Positions 52,100 through 61,365 of a stretch of DNA of 64,000 nt are shown here, piece by piece. This DNA comes from Effrenium voratum (Eukaryota; Sar; Dinophyceae; Suessiales; Symbiodiniaceae): assembly GCA_963377175.1 (NCBI GenBank), contig CAUJNA010003735.1, positions 62,001 to 126,000 on the forward strand, given 5' to 3'. A model generated the notes under the pieces. It saw nothing but the letters and a program-made list of their open reading frames with translations, made no database searches and had not been told where the DNA came from. How positions within the stretch are numbered: the first letter of the stretch is position 1; each line of letters opens with the position of its first letter. Position numbers and translations under genes: made by a program.

Positions 52100-52430
52100 G
52101 TGAAAGTGGAAGAGGAGTTCTATGGTCTGCTGGATGGAGGAGCTACCCATGCTCTTCGTCAAGCCAGAGAAGGGGAACTCAAAGGAAAAGATGTGAAGGA
52201 AGTGACAGTGGAGCTGGCGGCGGACACAGCACGGCTTTGGCAACACAAGAACAGAGAAGGTGGAGCCGATCGTGCCACTGGCGGGACTGGTGGAGATGGG
52301 CTACGGCGTATCCTGGAACAACAAGGCATGTGTGGTGAAGCACCCGGCAAAGGGGGACATCAAGGTGGAGATGAAGAATGGGTGTCCAATGGGTGGCGGG
52401 GAAGGAGGCGCTTCGACTCATCGGAGACTT
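52100..52430 (+). pseudogene. Aspartic protease domain, DGG active site, frameshifted
   Basis: YGLLDGGATHALR (about 52,120-52,160) sits where retropepsins have D[ST]GA[TS]H, so the serine/threonine after the catalytic aspartate is Gly here. The frame is lost near 52,235. It continues in another frame as VEPIVPLAGLVEMGYGVSWN and ALRLIGDLEQ (third frame) to about 52,440. The domain would cut the Gag-Pol polyprotein. Substitution of the Ser/Thr plus two frameshifts suggests no activity in this copy. Confidence 0.65.
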
Positions 52431-52639
52431 GGAGCAGTCCACTTGAACAGAGCAAAGATTTGCAGGTTGTCCTCGGCAGAATCAAGGATGATGGAAAGGT
52501 GGAGGGCGAGATGGCCGAGGTTCCTGTGGTTGTGTGGGAAATCATGGGAAGTGGTCTGGAGATGGTGGACATGAAGGGCGCCTTCAAGCAGGACTTCCAC
52601 AAGGTTCTTCCGTGGAACCGCAGGGCGAGGAGAAGGGTG

Positions 52640-53142
52640 GAACAGGCTCGTAGCGTGGTTCTGCACTTGTTCTCAGGAAAGGACCAGAGTTTTTGGCAGG
52701 ATGCTGGTGAGGTGGTGCTTTGCCTGGATCTGCAGAAGGGCCAGGATGCTCTCAACCCGGCGGTGAAGGCCTATTTGTTCCAGCTCTGCATGGAGGGCAA
52801 GGTCACGGGAGTGGTCGGAGGACCGCCGTGCCGGTCGGTGTCGGTGTGCCGATATCAGCGTCGGGGCCTGAACCGCTTCGGAGCCGTGGCGGAGGAGAGC
52901 GCTTTGGGTTGAAGGGGCTATAGCTGCGGAGGCACAGATGAAGACCCACCAGGATTCAGCGCTGTAGTTGTTGCCCATGGTGCTGTTTGAGGTGACAAGG
53001 AGTGTGAGGGAAGAGAGGGGCTGGACTGGCCCGGCCTTCGCGCAGGAGAACCGAAGCTGGACACGCCGTCTGGGGGCTATGCTTCGTTTTGGGCGTGGCC
53101 GGAGACGCAGGAGTTCGTGAAGAAAAACGGCATGGGCGCGGG
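52640..53142 (+). pseudogene. Cytosine-5 methyltransferase-like domain in Pol
   Basis: VLHLFSGKD (from 52,658) matches motif I of C5-methyltransferases (cofactor-binding loop, xxLFSG). VVGGPPCRSVSV (about 52,812-52,847) matches motif IV, whose Pro-Cys holds the catalytic cysteine. Downstream, in successive frames, come EPLRSRGGGERFGLKGL, LLPMVLFEVTRSVREERG and GGYASFWAWPETQEFVKKNG to 53,140. It lies between protease and integrase. Motifs VI, VIII and X are not recognised, and at least three frameshifts occur. It may be a true methyltransferase relative or a Rossmann-like domain with a converged PPC loop. Confidence 0.5.
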
Positions 53143-53805
53143 GTCATCAAGAACCGGACGCGGGTGCTGCTGGAGGCGACGAAGACGCCCAAGGAGCAGT
53201 GGCCGTTGGCGTTACGCCATGCAGCGGAAGCCAGGTGGCGGAGTCAGTTAAGGGCGCTGGGGGTGCCGATGATTTCGCTGGTGCCGTTCGGTTCGAAGGC
53301 GATGGTCAAGGTGAAGAGATGGAGAGAGCCCGTCCGAGTCTGGGGCCCTTCAAAGGACATGGCGCAGGGGTACTATGTCGCAAGGATGGATGTTTTGTTC
53401 GAGCCTCCGCTGTGGTGGTCACGGTGTCCGAGCAGGTTGTGAAGGAAGAGCAGCAGGTTCGACGTCGCCTTCGAGGAAAGCAGCCGGATCCGGCCAGGGT
53501 GGCCGGGGGGAGCTGGGAGGTGTTGCAGATGTTGCGGTGGACGAAGCGGTGATCCCAGGCAGGGTGGCGAAGATTGCGGAGATGATCGTTGGAGTAGCGA
53601 AATCCCCGAATTCCCGAGCGCCTAATGCAGGGGTTGGGTGGCTCACACCCCTGAGCCGGGAAGATGAGGGGTGTGAGAACCTGAAGGAGTGGGAAGAGGA
53701 GCTTGTCAAATGGCATGGAAATTTGAAGAGAGTGTGGTATGAGGAGAAGGAGCTCCTTGGAGGTGAGGCGATGGAATCCTGGCAGTTGGAGTGGGTGAAG
53801 AGACA
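53143..53805 (+). pseudogene. Integrase C-terminal part; catalytic core apparently deleted
   Basis: NRTRVLLEATKTPKEQWPLA then LRHAAEARWRSQLRALGVPM (53,146-53,330) resembles the segment after the copia integrase core (tether helix, then a basic barrel with VWGPSKDMAQGYYV). It continues after a shift as RKDGCFVRASAVVVTVSEQV and, in the RT frame, to EWVKRHADA at about 53,805. The HHCC zinc motif and D,D-35-E core that should precede it are not found between the methyltransferase-like domain and this point, so about 250 codons seem deleted. Confidence 0.55.
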
Positions 53806-54225
53806 CGCAGACGCAGGCCGCCATCGCGGGCGCGCTGCTGGCCTACCGGACGGGCCCGGACCAGGACGTGTTCACAACCAACCAAATCACCTCGGCGCTG
53901 GTGGCGTACCGTTCAGCCGCCGACCAGGACACGGCGACGGCCTCAAGCATCGCCGCCGCCCTGCTCAGCTACTACACCATCGCACAGGTGGACGGTTTGT
54001 TGGCCGACAAGCTCGGAGTCACGGAGGCGGCCTCGGCCCTGCAAATAGCCGTGGCTTTCCGGACGATGGGGGGGCCGACGAGGTGGTGGCCGGAATAGGA
54101 GAGCAGATCCTGGCCCCCACGGACGTCTCACTGTCAAACTGGACGGTTCGCCCCAGCAGCGGCTGCAGCGTGGTCCTGGCCACGCACACCGCGGGAGTGA
54201 GCGTGGACGGCTACACCCAGAACAT
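53806..54225 (+). other. Foreign coding insert inside pol
   Basis: A G/C-rich segment reads, in a frame different from RT, TQAAIAGALLAYRTGPDQDV, TTNQITSALVAYRSAADQDT, IAAALLSYYTIAQVDGLLAD, a repeat of about 20-24 residues with AL.AYR/YYT..DQD. It then reads, after a G7 run at 54,067-54,073, GIGEQILAPTDVSLSNWTVR..THTAGVSVDGYTQN. Repeats of this kind occur in large dinoflagellate proteins as I remember them. Copia sequence resumes at IAKDGEERRQL. It looks like captured host coding sequence. Confidence 0.5.
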
Positions 54226-56011
54226 CGCAAAGGATGGGGAAGAAAGAAGGCAGCTGAAGGCGGTGCAGAAGCTAGAAGAAGAGGAGTTCCTGCAGACAAA
54301 GACAATCCCGTTGGAGGTGGTCAAGGAGGAGCTTGAGCTCTGGAAAGAAGCGATGGCAGAAGAGTATGCATCGCTAACGGTAGAGACCCAGGCAATCAAG
54401 CCGTTGTCATCAGCCGAAGCGGGGGAGCTTGTGAAGCACGCGGAGGTGGAGATAGCGACGGGGAAGGGAGTGTTCACCCGCAAGGCTGGGTCGGGGAGGA
54501 GGAAGGTTCGAGCAGTGGTGTGCAGGAACCAGCTGATTGCAAAGGAGACCAAAGAGGAGGTGTTTGCGGGGGGCGTGGATAGTATAGCCTTGAGAGCGAC
54601 CCTCCGCAAAGCAGCCTATGAAGAGTGGAAGGTGGGGACCGTGGATGTGAAAACCGCGTTCCTCCAAGCACCGAATCGGAGGGGAAGACTGTTGGTAGTA
54701 ACTCCGCCGAAGGTGTTTGGACAGGCTGGTATTACCAAGCCAGATGAGCGGCGGTTGGTCCTCAAAGCGCTCTACGGCTTGAACACTAGTCCAAAGGACT
54801 GGGGATGCCATCGTGACAAGACAATGAAGAAGTTCAGATGGTGGGTGAGCGGGAAGGAGTACAAGATGGACTTGCTGGAGGGGAACCTGTGGGCCATCAA
54901 GGAGGTAGAAGGGAGAAAGATCGTGGGAAACATCGTGGTGTATGTTGACGACATGCTGGTCGCAGCGGAGGACACGGTCATGAAGGGCTTCATGGATCGG
55001 CTTCAGCAGGAATGGAAAACGTCGCCTCCGGAAATGGTCAGTGGAAAGGAGCCGGTCGTCTTCTGCGGAGTGGAGATCTGTGAAAGAGAAGGTGGTTTCT
55101 GGTTGGGCCAATCGGCGTACATTCGGGACTTGGTGGAGAGACATCCAGATGTGAAGAATGTGGACGTCCCGGCGGGGAAGATGGAGCTGTCGGAGGAGCC
55201 AGAAGAGGATAGAACTCCGGAGGAGGTGAAGGAAGCACAAGTGGCGCTAGGGGAACTTCTGTGGGTGTCGACGAGGACGCGACCGGATGTAGCGTTCGCG
55301 GTTGGCCAGGCATCAAGAATGGTGGCGAAGTACCCGAAGAAGGCACTCAACGTGGCGAAGCAGATCCTGGGCTACTTGAAGAACACGGACGGCGTGGGCA
55401 TCATCTACCAGAAGAGGATGGAGCCACGGGAGGAAGAGGCAGAGTTTCCAGGTCCTCGGAGTATGGGAACGTTGGAGATACAGGCGGATGTGAGCTTCGC
55501 GCCAGGAGGTGGAAGATCAATCCAGGGGGTGATGGTTCTGTATGGAGGCGGAATCATTGCTTGGGAACCAACAAGGCAAGCCTTTACAACGTTGTCAACA
55601 GCAGAGGCGGAATTGACGGGCTACGTGCAGGCGACGGCAATTGGAGAGGCGGTGGCAACGCTGGTGGAGCTGCTGGAAGGGTCAAAGGTCAAAAAGATGA
55701 TCCTGGGTGACAACGCGGCAGCAATCAGCAGTATCACAACGCCGGCGTGCGCATGGCGGTCAAGGCACTTGAGATGTCGAGCTGGAAGGTTGGCAGAGCT
55801 GATAGAGGAGGAGGAGTGGAGGTTGAGGCATCTGCCGGCGACTTTGTTGGCGGCGGATGGATTGACCAAACCGTTGGCGAAGATCCAGTTTGAGAAGTGC
55901 AGAGGAGGAATGGGCTTGGAGGTGATAGAGAGGAAGAAGGTCAAGAAGGCGTCGGGGAGAAGGTCATCGAGAAGGTTGGAGCAGCAGGGTGGCTCGCGGT
56001 GGATAAGTTGA
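54226..56011 (+). CDS. Reverse transcriptase and RNase H, intact frame
   Basis: Part of the open frame 53,375-56,011. RT motifs: KVRAVVCRNQ, VDVKTAFLQAP (motif A, Asp at about 54,643), LKALYGLNTSPKDW (motif B), IVVYVDDMLVA (motif C, YVDD at 54,941-54,952). These form the copia polymerase that copies element RNA in the particle. RNase H follows with IQADVSFAP (Asp), LSTAEAELTGY (Glu) and ILGDNAAAI (Asp), then HLRCRAGRLAELIEEEEWRL and LLAADGLTKPLAK, the usual copia ending. All catalytic residues that I can name are present and there is no stop, in contrast to gag. The last 30 codons after 55,930 look out of frame. Confidence 0.88.
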
Positions 56012-56859
56012 AGGCTGTCGTGGGCATGCTGAGTCTGGTGGCGGTGGCAAAGGCTGAAGATGGGGAGGAGCCGGAACTGGAGGGGGTGTCGCTGGAAGTT
56101 ATCCTGACGGTGATCGCCATTCTGGTGGTAGTGATCTGGGAACTCACCAAGAAGGCGTGTGGTTTGGGAATGAAGAAATTGAAAAGACCGGTTGAAGACC
56201 CCGATAAAGAACTGGCAAGACCGCATGAAGAGGCCAAGAGCCCACCGAAAGAGACGGCGGAAGGCGGCTCCGTGAACATCAATATTGCTAATAGAAAGAA
56301 GGGGCAAGTTGTTGGTGTTGACAGAGCTACCGGCAGCTCAAGAGACAAGGACTTGGGGACGGATAGGACAGGGACGGGGACTAGGCCCTGGACGGGTGTA
56401 CCTTTGCCTAAGCAGGCACCCAAATCCTTGAAGGCGATCCGACCTCAGGCAAAGGCCTCGAGGGACGATCTGGTAGTAGTATGCCATGTGCGAGATGGGA
56501 CTGGAGGTCGAGTTCCGGTGCGGGCAACAAGAGCGGTGCTGGGGATGGAGAGGATGGAGTACTACCGCGAGATGGAAAGAAAGTCAGAAGAGCGGTGGGA
56601 GTTCCTTCAAGCTCGTGCTCGAGGTGAACCTCTTGGGGGTCTTCAAGGGAGCCTGTGGAGGGCCGATGAGCATCTGCGAGGAGGTCCCATCGAGGTGGTG
56701 GGGACGGAGAGCCAACCGCCTGAGCAGAGTTCGGGTGAAGGAGGGTCTGCAGAGCCAAGCAGGGACGTCAGGGAGGAGGAGACTCAGCCGCGGGGGAGCT
56801 CATGCACAGCAAGAGCAGCGGCGGCTGGGAAGGTGGTGCTTGGCGAAGACAAGGAGTGA
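55897..56859 (+). CDS. Pol C-terminal extension with membrane segment and long hydrophilic tail
   Basis: A frame overlapping the end of RNase H. VDKLKAVVGMLSLVAVAKAE (about 56,002-56,060) looks like a signal-anchor. VSLEVILTVIAILVVVIWEL (about 56,086-56,145) is a clear transmembrane helix followed by basic KKACGLGMKKLKR. A ~230-residue charged tail follows, to 56,859. In related elements that I remember, pol simply continues into such a membrane region, so a frameshift near 55,945-55,960 is the likely reason for the separate frame. An env-like role (element third gene) is possible but unproven; no glycoprotein features are seen. Confidence 0.5.
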   Translation: MQRRNGLGGDREEEGQEGVGEKVIEKVGAAGWLAVDKLKAVVGMLSLVAVAKAEDGEEPELEGVSLEVILTVIAILVVVIWELTKKACGLGMKKLKRPVEDPDKELARPHEEAKSPPKETAEGGSVNINIANRKKGQVVGVDRATGSSRDKDLGTDRTGTGTRPWTGVPLPKQAPKSLKAIRPQAKASRDDLVVVCHVRDGTGGRVPVRATRAVLGMERMEYYREMERKSEERWEFLQARARGEPLGGLQGSLWRADEHLRGGPIEVVGTESQPPEQSSGEGGSAEPSRDVREEETQPRGSSCTARAAAAGKVVLGEDKE

Positions 56860-56910
56860 GGACCGCACGGTCTGGGGGCCGGTAGGCCGTTGTGGGTGCA
56901 ATAGACACCC

Positions 56911-56918
56911 AGGGGGAG
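56911..56918 (+). promoter_or_regulatory. Polypurine tract
   Basis: AGGGGGAG directly before the 3' LTR, the expected primer site for plus-strand synthesis in copia elements. Confidence 0.8.
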
Positions 56919-56976
56919 TGTGAATCCCCGACTTTCATGGCTCAAGAAAAAGGAACCGTGCGGTTTAGCACTTGTA
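56919..56976 (+). repeat. 3' LTR, 58 bp
   Basis: Identical to 48,949-49,006, followed by the right target duplication GTTTT (56,977-56,981). Confidence 0.9.
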
Positions 56977-56981
56977 GTTTT

Positions 56982-57592
56982 AAACAAATTATTCTCTGCG
57001 TATCCATGGCACTTGGGGGAGGGGAGCAGGGGCGGGCATTCAGAGGCGACGTTGTGGCAAGTTCGTGACGCAGAATTCATGGGTTGATGTGGTTTCTTTT
57101 CCATGTTTTGTGGTCCTTTTGCCCAAAAACCCTCTCGCTGGCAGTAACTTGTTTCAGATCTGAGAGAGGCAAATGGAGACACGTTTCGGGGGGGCGTTGC
57201 CATTCATGTTGTTTCAATTGCCGTCTTGAAAGGACCACCCGCAGTTTTGCTCCACTCAAAATCCCCAAACTTCTCTAAATTTCAAAATTCCTTAGATCAC
57301 TCTTTGACTTCCAGAGCTGGTTGCCCCCTTAGAAGTCGTGAATTTTATTTCGCTGTTCTTGGCATGCGATGTTTGGTTGTGTTAAGTTTTAGTAGCCGGG
57401 CTGCAAAAAACAAAGTTGTTTGCTACCGCAAACCAATGGGGTTGTGAAGTTCCTTTTAAGAGTTATGAACCCAGCTAGTCAACCACGACGGGCCCAACAG
57501 CAGTCATTTTAGGAATCTCCTTGAGACCAGTTGGCTTCAGGGACTTGACCCCTTTGCTCTATGTACTTGACCCTGTTTTCGGATTCCACGTT
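56982..57592. other. No gene recognised; repeat family G copy at 57,340-57,450
   Basis: GTAGCCGGGCTGC, CAAAGTTGTTTGCTACC and GGGGTTGTGAAGTT as in the 15.6 and 42.5-kb copies. Confidence 0.4.
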
Positions 57593-57742
57593 GAGCCACA
57601 ATCAAAACCCGGGTAGATGAAGGCTAGCAAGGGACAATCCCAACTGCAAAAATAAATGGGTGCCGCCATGGTTTCTTCATTCTGCACAATAGTTCTGGGT
57701 AGAAAAAAGCATCTAGTAATTGCCAGGCTTTTGTTTTGACTC
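57593..57742. repeat. Inverted-repeat element family E
   Basis: GAGCCACAATCAAAACCCGG, AGGCTAGCAAGGGACAATCC, TAGTTCTGGGTAG and TTTTGTTTTGACTC. Confidence 0.6.
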
Positions 57743-58696
57743 CTGTTCTGTTGTTCGTTTTTGTTGTACCGTCCGGTTTGGATTCTGACTCCTGGACTCC
57801 TGTACCGGCGGGGGGAGGGGGGGGGGGTTGGGGGGGTTAGGTGGTTCGGTGTGTGACCGACAGTTGGCCTTCGACCCTGCGGCCACCACTGTGGGGGCAC
57901 CGAGGAGTGAGTGCCTCTTCGGTGGCTTGCTCTTGTCGTCCTTTTTTTGGGTTTGGGAATCGGACCGTTCAACATGGCGCAAGTTGGTTTTCCGGGTGGT
58001 TCTCAACTTTGATGCCACGGAAAAAGAGGGGGGGAGGCGGTTCCCTCAAGAAAGACCCCTTTCCAAGGTGTTTTCCTCTATAACAGTCATGGTTTTGGAA
58101 CTTTCGTCCACCCCCATGATTGTTGGAATGCAGGTTGCTTTTTTTGATCTTTCGGTTCTGTGCTGCTGCCCGCATTTGAGGGTTCTGTTTTGTTAGGAAC
58201 TGTTTGGAGCTGTTTTGTTTTATTGCTGTTTCATTCCAGGTTCTCGGTGGTGTGTTAGTTTTGGTTGATTGTGTGTTGTTCTGATCATGTATTTGTTCTC
58301 GATGGAGTATGTGGACCATCCAAGTGGACCATCCGTCCAACCACAAACCCAGACACATTGCAGTAACGGGGGGTTGTCCTTACCTACTTGCATTGTTTCG
58401 TGGATCAGGTTGTTTTGCTTCGACCTTTTGGTCCGGCTCACCTTTTTCTGCGCATAAAGGGATTTACTGATATATCAGGGTGGGAAGATTTGGCCGGGCG
58501 CTTTGAATGGGTTACTGACATCCTGGAAACTTATGTAGCAGTGTCTTTGTTGAGGGTACTCATGTTCTTTGCTGGTCTAGAAGGACACCGCCCATGTTTG
58601 TTAAAATGTGTGTGTGTGTTCTCAATGTTGAGATAAACTGATGCCTATTTGTTCGAGTTTGTTGTGGGTCACCCAGTCAATGCTTTCTCTTCGCGC
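57743..58696. other. No gene recognised
   Basis: G-run at 57,811-57,835. Frames near 57,870-57,960 (RQLAFDPAATTVGAP) are weak. GTGTGTGTGTG at 58,607-58,619. Confidence 0.3.
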
Positions 58697-58884
58697 ATGG
58701 GCTCCAAAGGATGGAGGATATTTGCAAGGAACAAAATATCTGTGATCGAGAGAAGAACACGTTTTTCTACTGGTGCATTTTGCCAAGGGATGTTTGGACT
58801 TTAACTTGTTTGCCAACTAATGGGTTTTCCACTAAACCACTAAAAGTTAAACTTTTAGCAGGGGAGCAGAAAGCAACCGAGTAA
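58697..58884 (+). CDS. Small two-exon ORF split by a family C element
   Basis: ATG at 58,697 opens MGSKGWRIFARNKISVIERR then TRFST, ending ACTG at 58,772. The family C element gives GT at 58,773 and TTTTAGCAG at 58,861. Exon 2 (58,862-58,884) completes a Gly codon (G|GG) and reads EQKATE then TAA. The spliced product would be about 32 residues, basic. The downstream AGAAAGCAACCGAG is part of the repeat family, so the stop may be element-supplied. Real expression is uncertain. Confidence 0.35.
58773..58880 (+). repeat. Introner-like element family C
   Basis: GTGCATTTTGCCAAGGGATG, TTGCCAACTAATGGGTTTTC, CACTAAACCACTAAAAGTTA, AACTTTTAGCAG, then GGGAGCAGAAAGCAACCGAG. This is the copy closest to the family consensus. 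Confidence 0.65.
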
Positions 58885-59974
58885 CAATCATGAAAGTGGC
58901 CTGTCTTAAACCCTGTCAGCTTCCACGATTCTTGGCTTCGTCAATATGGCCGTTTCAACCAGCGGTATTTCGCAGAAATGAAGAGGTTGCGGTTAGGCAG
59001 TGTGGTGATTTTGCAATGGCTTCTGAATACTTGGCACAGGCTTGATGTTCTGCGCGCTCGTGTTTCCGCCTCAGGCTTGCTCGAGCCAAACCAAGCAATT
59101 TACCCCCGGCAGCGCCAGCTACAAGAACCAAACACGCTTTGTGCAGTGCCAGGCATTTGTTCTCTTTCCTCAAAGGCCCTGGGACGAGGGTCCCATCAGT
59201 CGAATTGTCTCACCCCAGTGCCAATGTCCAGCCCAGAGCAGGCAGGGGGTGTAGCACTGGAGATGGCATATAGGTGCAGACCTAAAAGACACTGAGCCGG
59301 AACCTGCCCCATTCTTTGTGCTCCCAGATGCGTATAAAACAACTTTCTTTTCCAAGGTGGCCCCTTCATCCTTGCCACTTTCAAAAGGACGGGCTTTGGA
59401 TGGGTTCCATCGAGCATCGCCTTCCCCGAAAAAAAAAGAGCCTAGTATTCGAAAAAAAGCCTAAACCCCCAAAAAAGCCCAAGCCTTTCCCGCGAAAAGA
59501 AAAAGCCCAAGCCCCAAAAGGAAGACCCGCAGCCTGGGGGACTTTCCGGGGAGCTTCCCGATGGCTGGAAGCCATGGAAGCCCGCCGGGCGGGGGTGAAC
59601 CCCTGGTTAGAACGGGAAGGTTTGGACCAAGTGGTTTCTGGAATTCAGGGAGTTTGTTATGCCGTATGCTTCTGCGAGGAACATTCTTATAATTGAAGGG
59701 GCAGGCCAAAGCGCTTTGTCTAAGCTTTTGGAGACACGCCCCAAACGCCACAAGCTCACTCCTTCCAGAACTGGTTTCCCTTCAAGTCGCCTTAAGTGGT
59801 TGTCGGACCCAGTGGGTCCTTTCAGCCACCATTTCGCTCGGGGAATTTGAGGATGAGCGCCCCCTCCCTAATGCAAAAACCGGAATCTGGGTATGTGTCA
59901 AAATAGGGCGACCCTCACAACCAACCCAAAAGAGTACCCTCACAAAGCACAAACACCAACACAAACACTATCAA
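58885..59974. other. No gene recognised
   Basis: A/C-rich AAAAAGCCTAAACCCCC-type stretch at 59,448-59,520. Frames at 58,978-59,295 lack support. Confidence 0.3.
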
Positions 59975-60052
59975 GCACACACACACACAACCACACACAC
60001 ACACACAGAAAACTAGCTAGCACAGGTGTCTATTTGTGGTTTGGCAAGCACC
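59975..60052. repeat. Left arm of a 65-bp inverted repeat pair
   Basis: (CA)n, then GAAAACTAGCTAGCACAGGT, GTCTATTTGTGGTTTGGCAA. The reverse complement is at 60,898-60,970. The arms are 850 bp apart. Confidence 0.7.
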
Positions 60053-60897
60053 AATGGGTTCCGCCGGTCTTGGGTAAGAACAAATGAGTTCCACCTCTTT
60101 CTTAATTGGGCTTTTCTGCCGTCCACTTACTTCCAATTGCCGAAATTAGTATGTGCTTATGTTCTTCTGTTGGTTTGAAGGGGAATCTATCACTACTGGA
60201 ATGTTGTCTCACGTTTTCGTGGGGGGCGAACACGCAAATGGAGGCTTAAGTGGTTTGGATTGGTTTGTCTTACCCACAAACACCAACCCAAGCCACAAAT
60301 TGGAGGCAAGCCGACAGCTGGTCTACTCTCCCAAACACAGACCACAACCACGGATGAAAACGCAAATGAAGAACGCCTGGTTCTTGTGGAGGGGTGATTG
60401 GGAATCCACACCAAAAAATGTGGGGCCTCCTGGGGGATGGCCTGACGCGTCTGAATGTTCATGGTTGAAGAGAACTAGACTTATCGTGAGCTTTGACCAT
60501 CTGGGGTTCCAAAACGAAAAATTGATTCCGGGCATAGTGAGAAGGCGAGGATTTTCTTTTCGCGGGGTGTTATGAGGCTTAGCACAGAAACACCAATTAG
60601 AGGGAAGCCGACAGGTGGTCTCTCCCAAAAAGAAACCACGGGTGCTTAAGTAAACGGAGGTTTACTGACCCATATCAACCATGCAACTGGTCCTTTATTC
60701 GGGAATCCCCTCAGGTTCATTCAGCCATTCCCTACCTATCGCACCGATCGCAAGGAAATTGGGTTTGCGTCCAAATGTCCCTTGGTAGTTCACCTGGCCA
60801 TGGTAGAATTCCCTCATTCCCTCATTTCCGGAGCCCATGGGAAATCCTGAGGCTCCTAACCCACGGCTGGTTTATCACAGGGTGGGGTGGGGTGGGG
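60053..60897. repeat. Interior of the inverted pair; repeat family H at 60,130-60,245
   Basis: Holds a family H copy (CTTCTGTTGGTTTGAAGGGG, CTATCACTACTGGAATGTTG) and the CCTACCTATCGCACCGATCG phrase shared with 46.7 kb. No transposase or exon supported, so if this is one element (59,975-60,970) it is non-autonomous. Confidence 0.4.
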
Positions 60898-60970
60898 ATA
60901 GCTTGCCAAACCACAAATAGACACCTATGATGTGCTAGTTAGTTTTCTGTGTGTGGTTGTGTGTTGGGGT
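60898..60970. repeat. Right arm of the inverted repeat pair
   Basis: AGCTTGCCAAACCACAAATA, GACACCTATGATGTGCTAGT, TTTTCTGTGTGTGGTTGTGT. Confidence 0.7.
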
Positions 60971-60975
60971 GGGGT

Positions 60976-61075
60976 GGGTATGGGTCAAAATAAAACCACC
61001 AGGGGACCGCAAGTTTTAGTCTTTGGTTCCATTTACCAGGGTTCCATTTTGGGTACGCATTTTTGACTCATAGCC
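60976..61075 (+). repeat. Introner-like element family D
   Basis: GGGTATGGGTCAAAATAAAA at the left and GCATTTTTGACTCATAGCC at the right; CATTTACCAGGGTTCCATTT inside. Confidence 0.55.
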
Positions 61076-61109
61076 GGGTAGTGGGGTGGGGGGGTGGGTG
61101 GGGTGGGCC

Positions 61110-61258
61110 CATGGCTCGTCCGCCGCCGGGCACCCGGCGGCTTCGGCAGGCGGTGGAGGCGTCGCTGCGCGCGGCGCTGGAGCAGGGCGCCGCGCTGAAG
61201 CGCCTGGCGCGGAGGGAAACGCGGCGGCTGACCGTTAACCGCCCCCTCCCAGAAGTTT
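61110..61258 (+). CDS. Candidate exon, unknown product
   Basis: The frame MARPPPGTRRLRQAVEASLR then AALEQGAALKRLARRETRRL has essentially all third positions G/C. Very basic amphipathic helix. Begins shortly after a family D element. No family recognised. Confidence 0.42.
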
Positions 61259-61284
61259 TGGGGCGGGCTCCCAAACAAATGATG

Positions 61285-61365
61285 CGGACCGCAGAAATCG
61301 TAAAAAGTCCGCAGTTTTTTAGCCTCGACCACGCGAATCTCCGCAGAGGGCTCCTGTTCGGGCCA
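61285..61365. repeat. Outlying copy of the 73-bp unit
   Basis: CGCAGAAATCGTAAAAAGTC and CTCGACCACGCGAATCTCCG as in the array at 62,380-62,745. It lies 1.1 kb away, so the arrays between were inserted or expanded within an older array. Confidence 0.65.

Larger units (their letters stand above)
48949..56976 (+). mobile_element. Ty1/copia LTR retrotransposon with 58-bp LTRs, defective
   Basis: 8,028 bp bounded by identical 58-bp LTRs and GTTTT target duplications. Order: LTR, half-tRNA-Met primer site, gag with CCCH and CCHC fingers, protease, cytosine-methyltransferase-like domain, integrase C-terminus (core not seen), foreign coding insert, reverse transcriptase, RNase H, membrane segment with long hydrophilic tail, polypurine tract, LTR. 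INT before RT is the copia order. The domain set and wording match what I know of dinoflagellate copia elements. Frameshifts break gag and pol in at least eight places, some at homopolymers, so this copy is probably non-autonomous. Identical LTRs are weak evidence for recency because they are so short. Confidence 0.9.
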
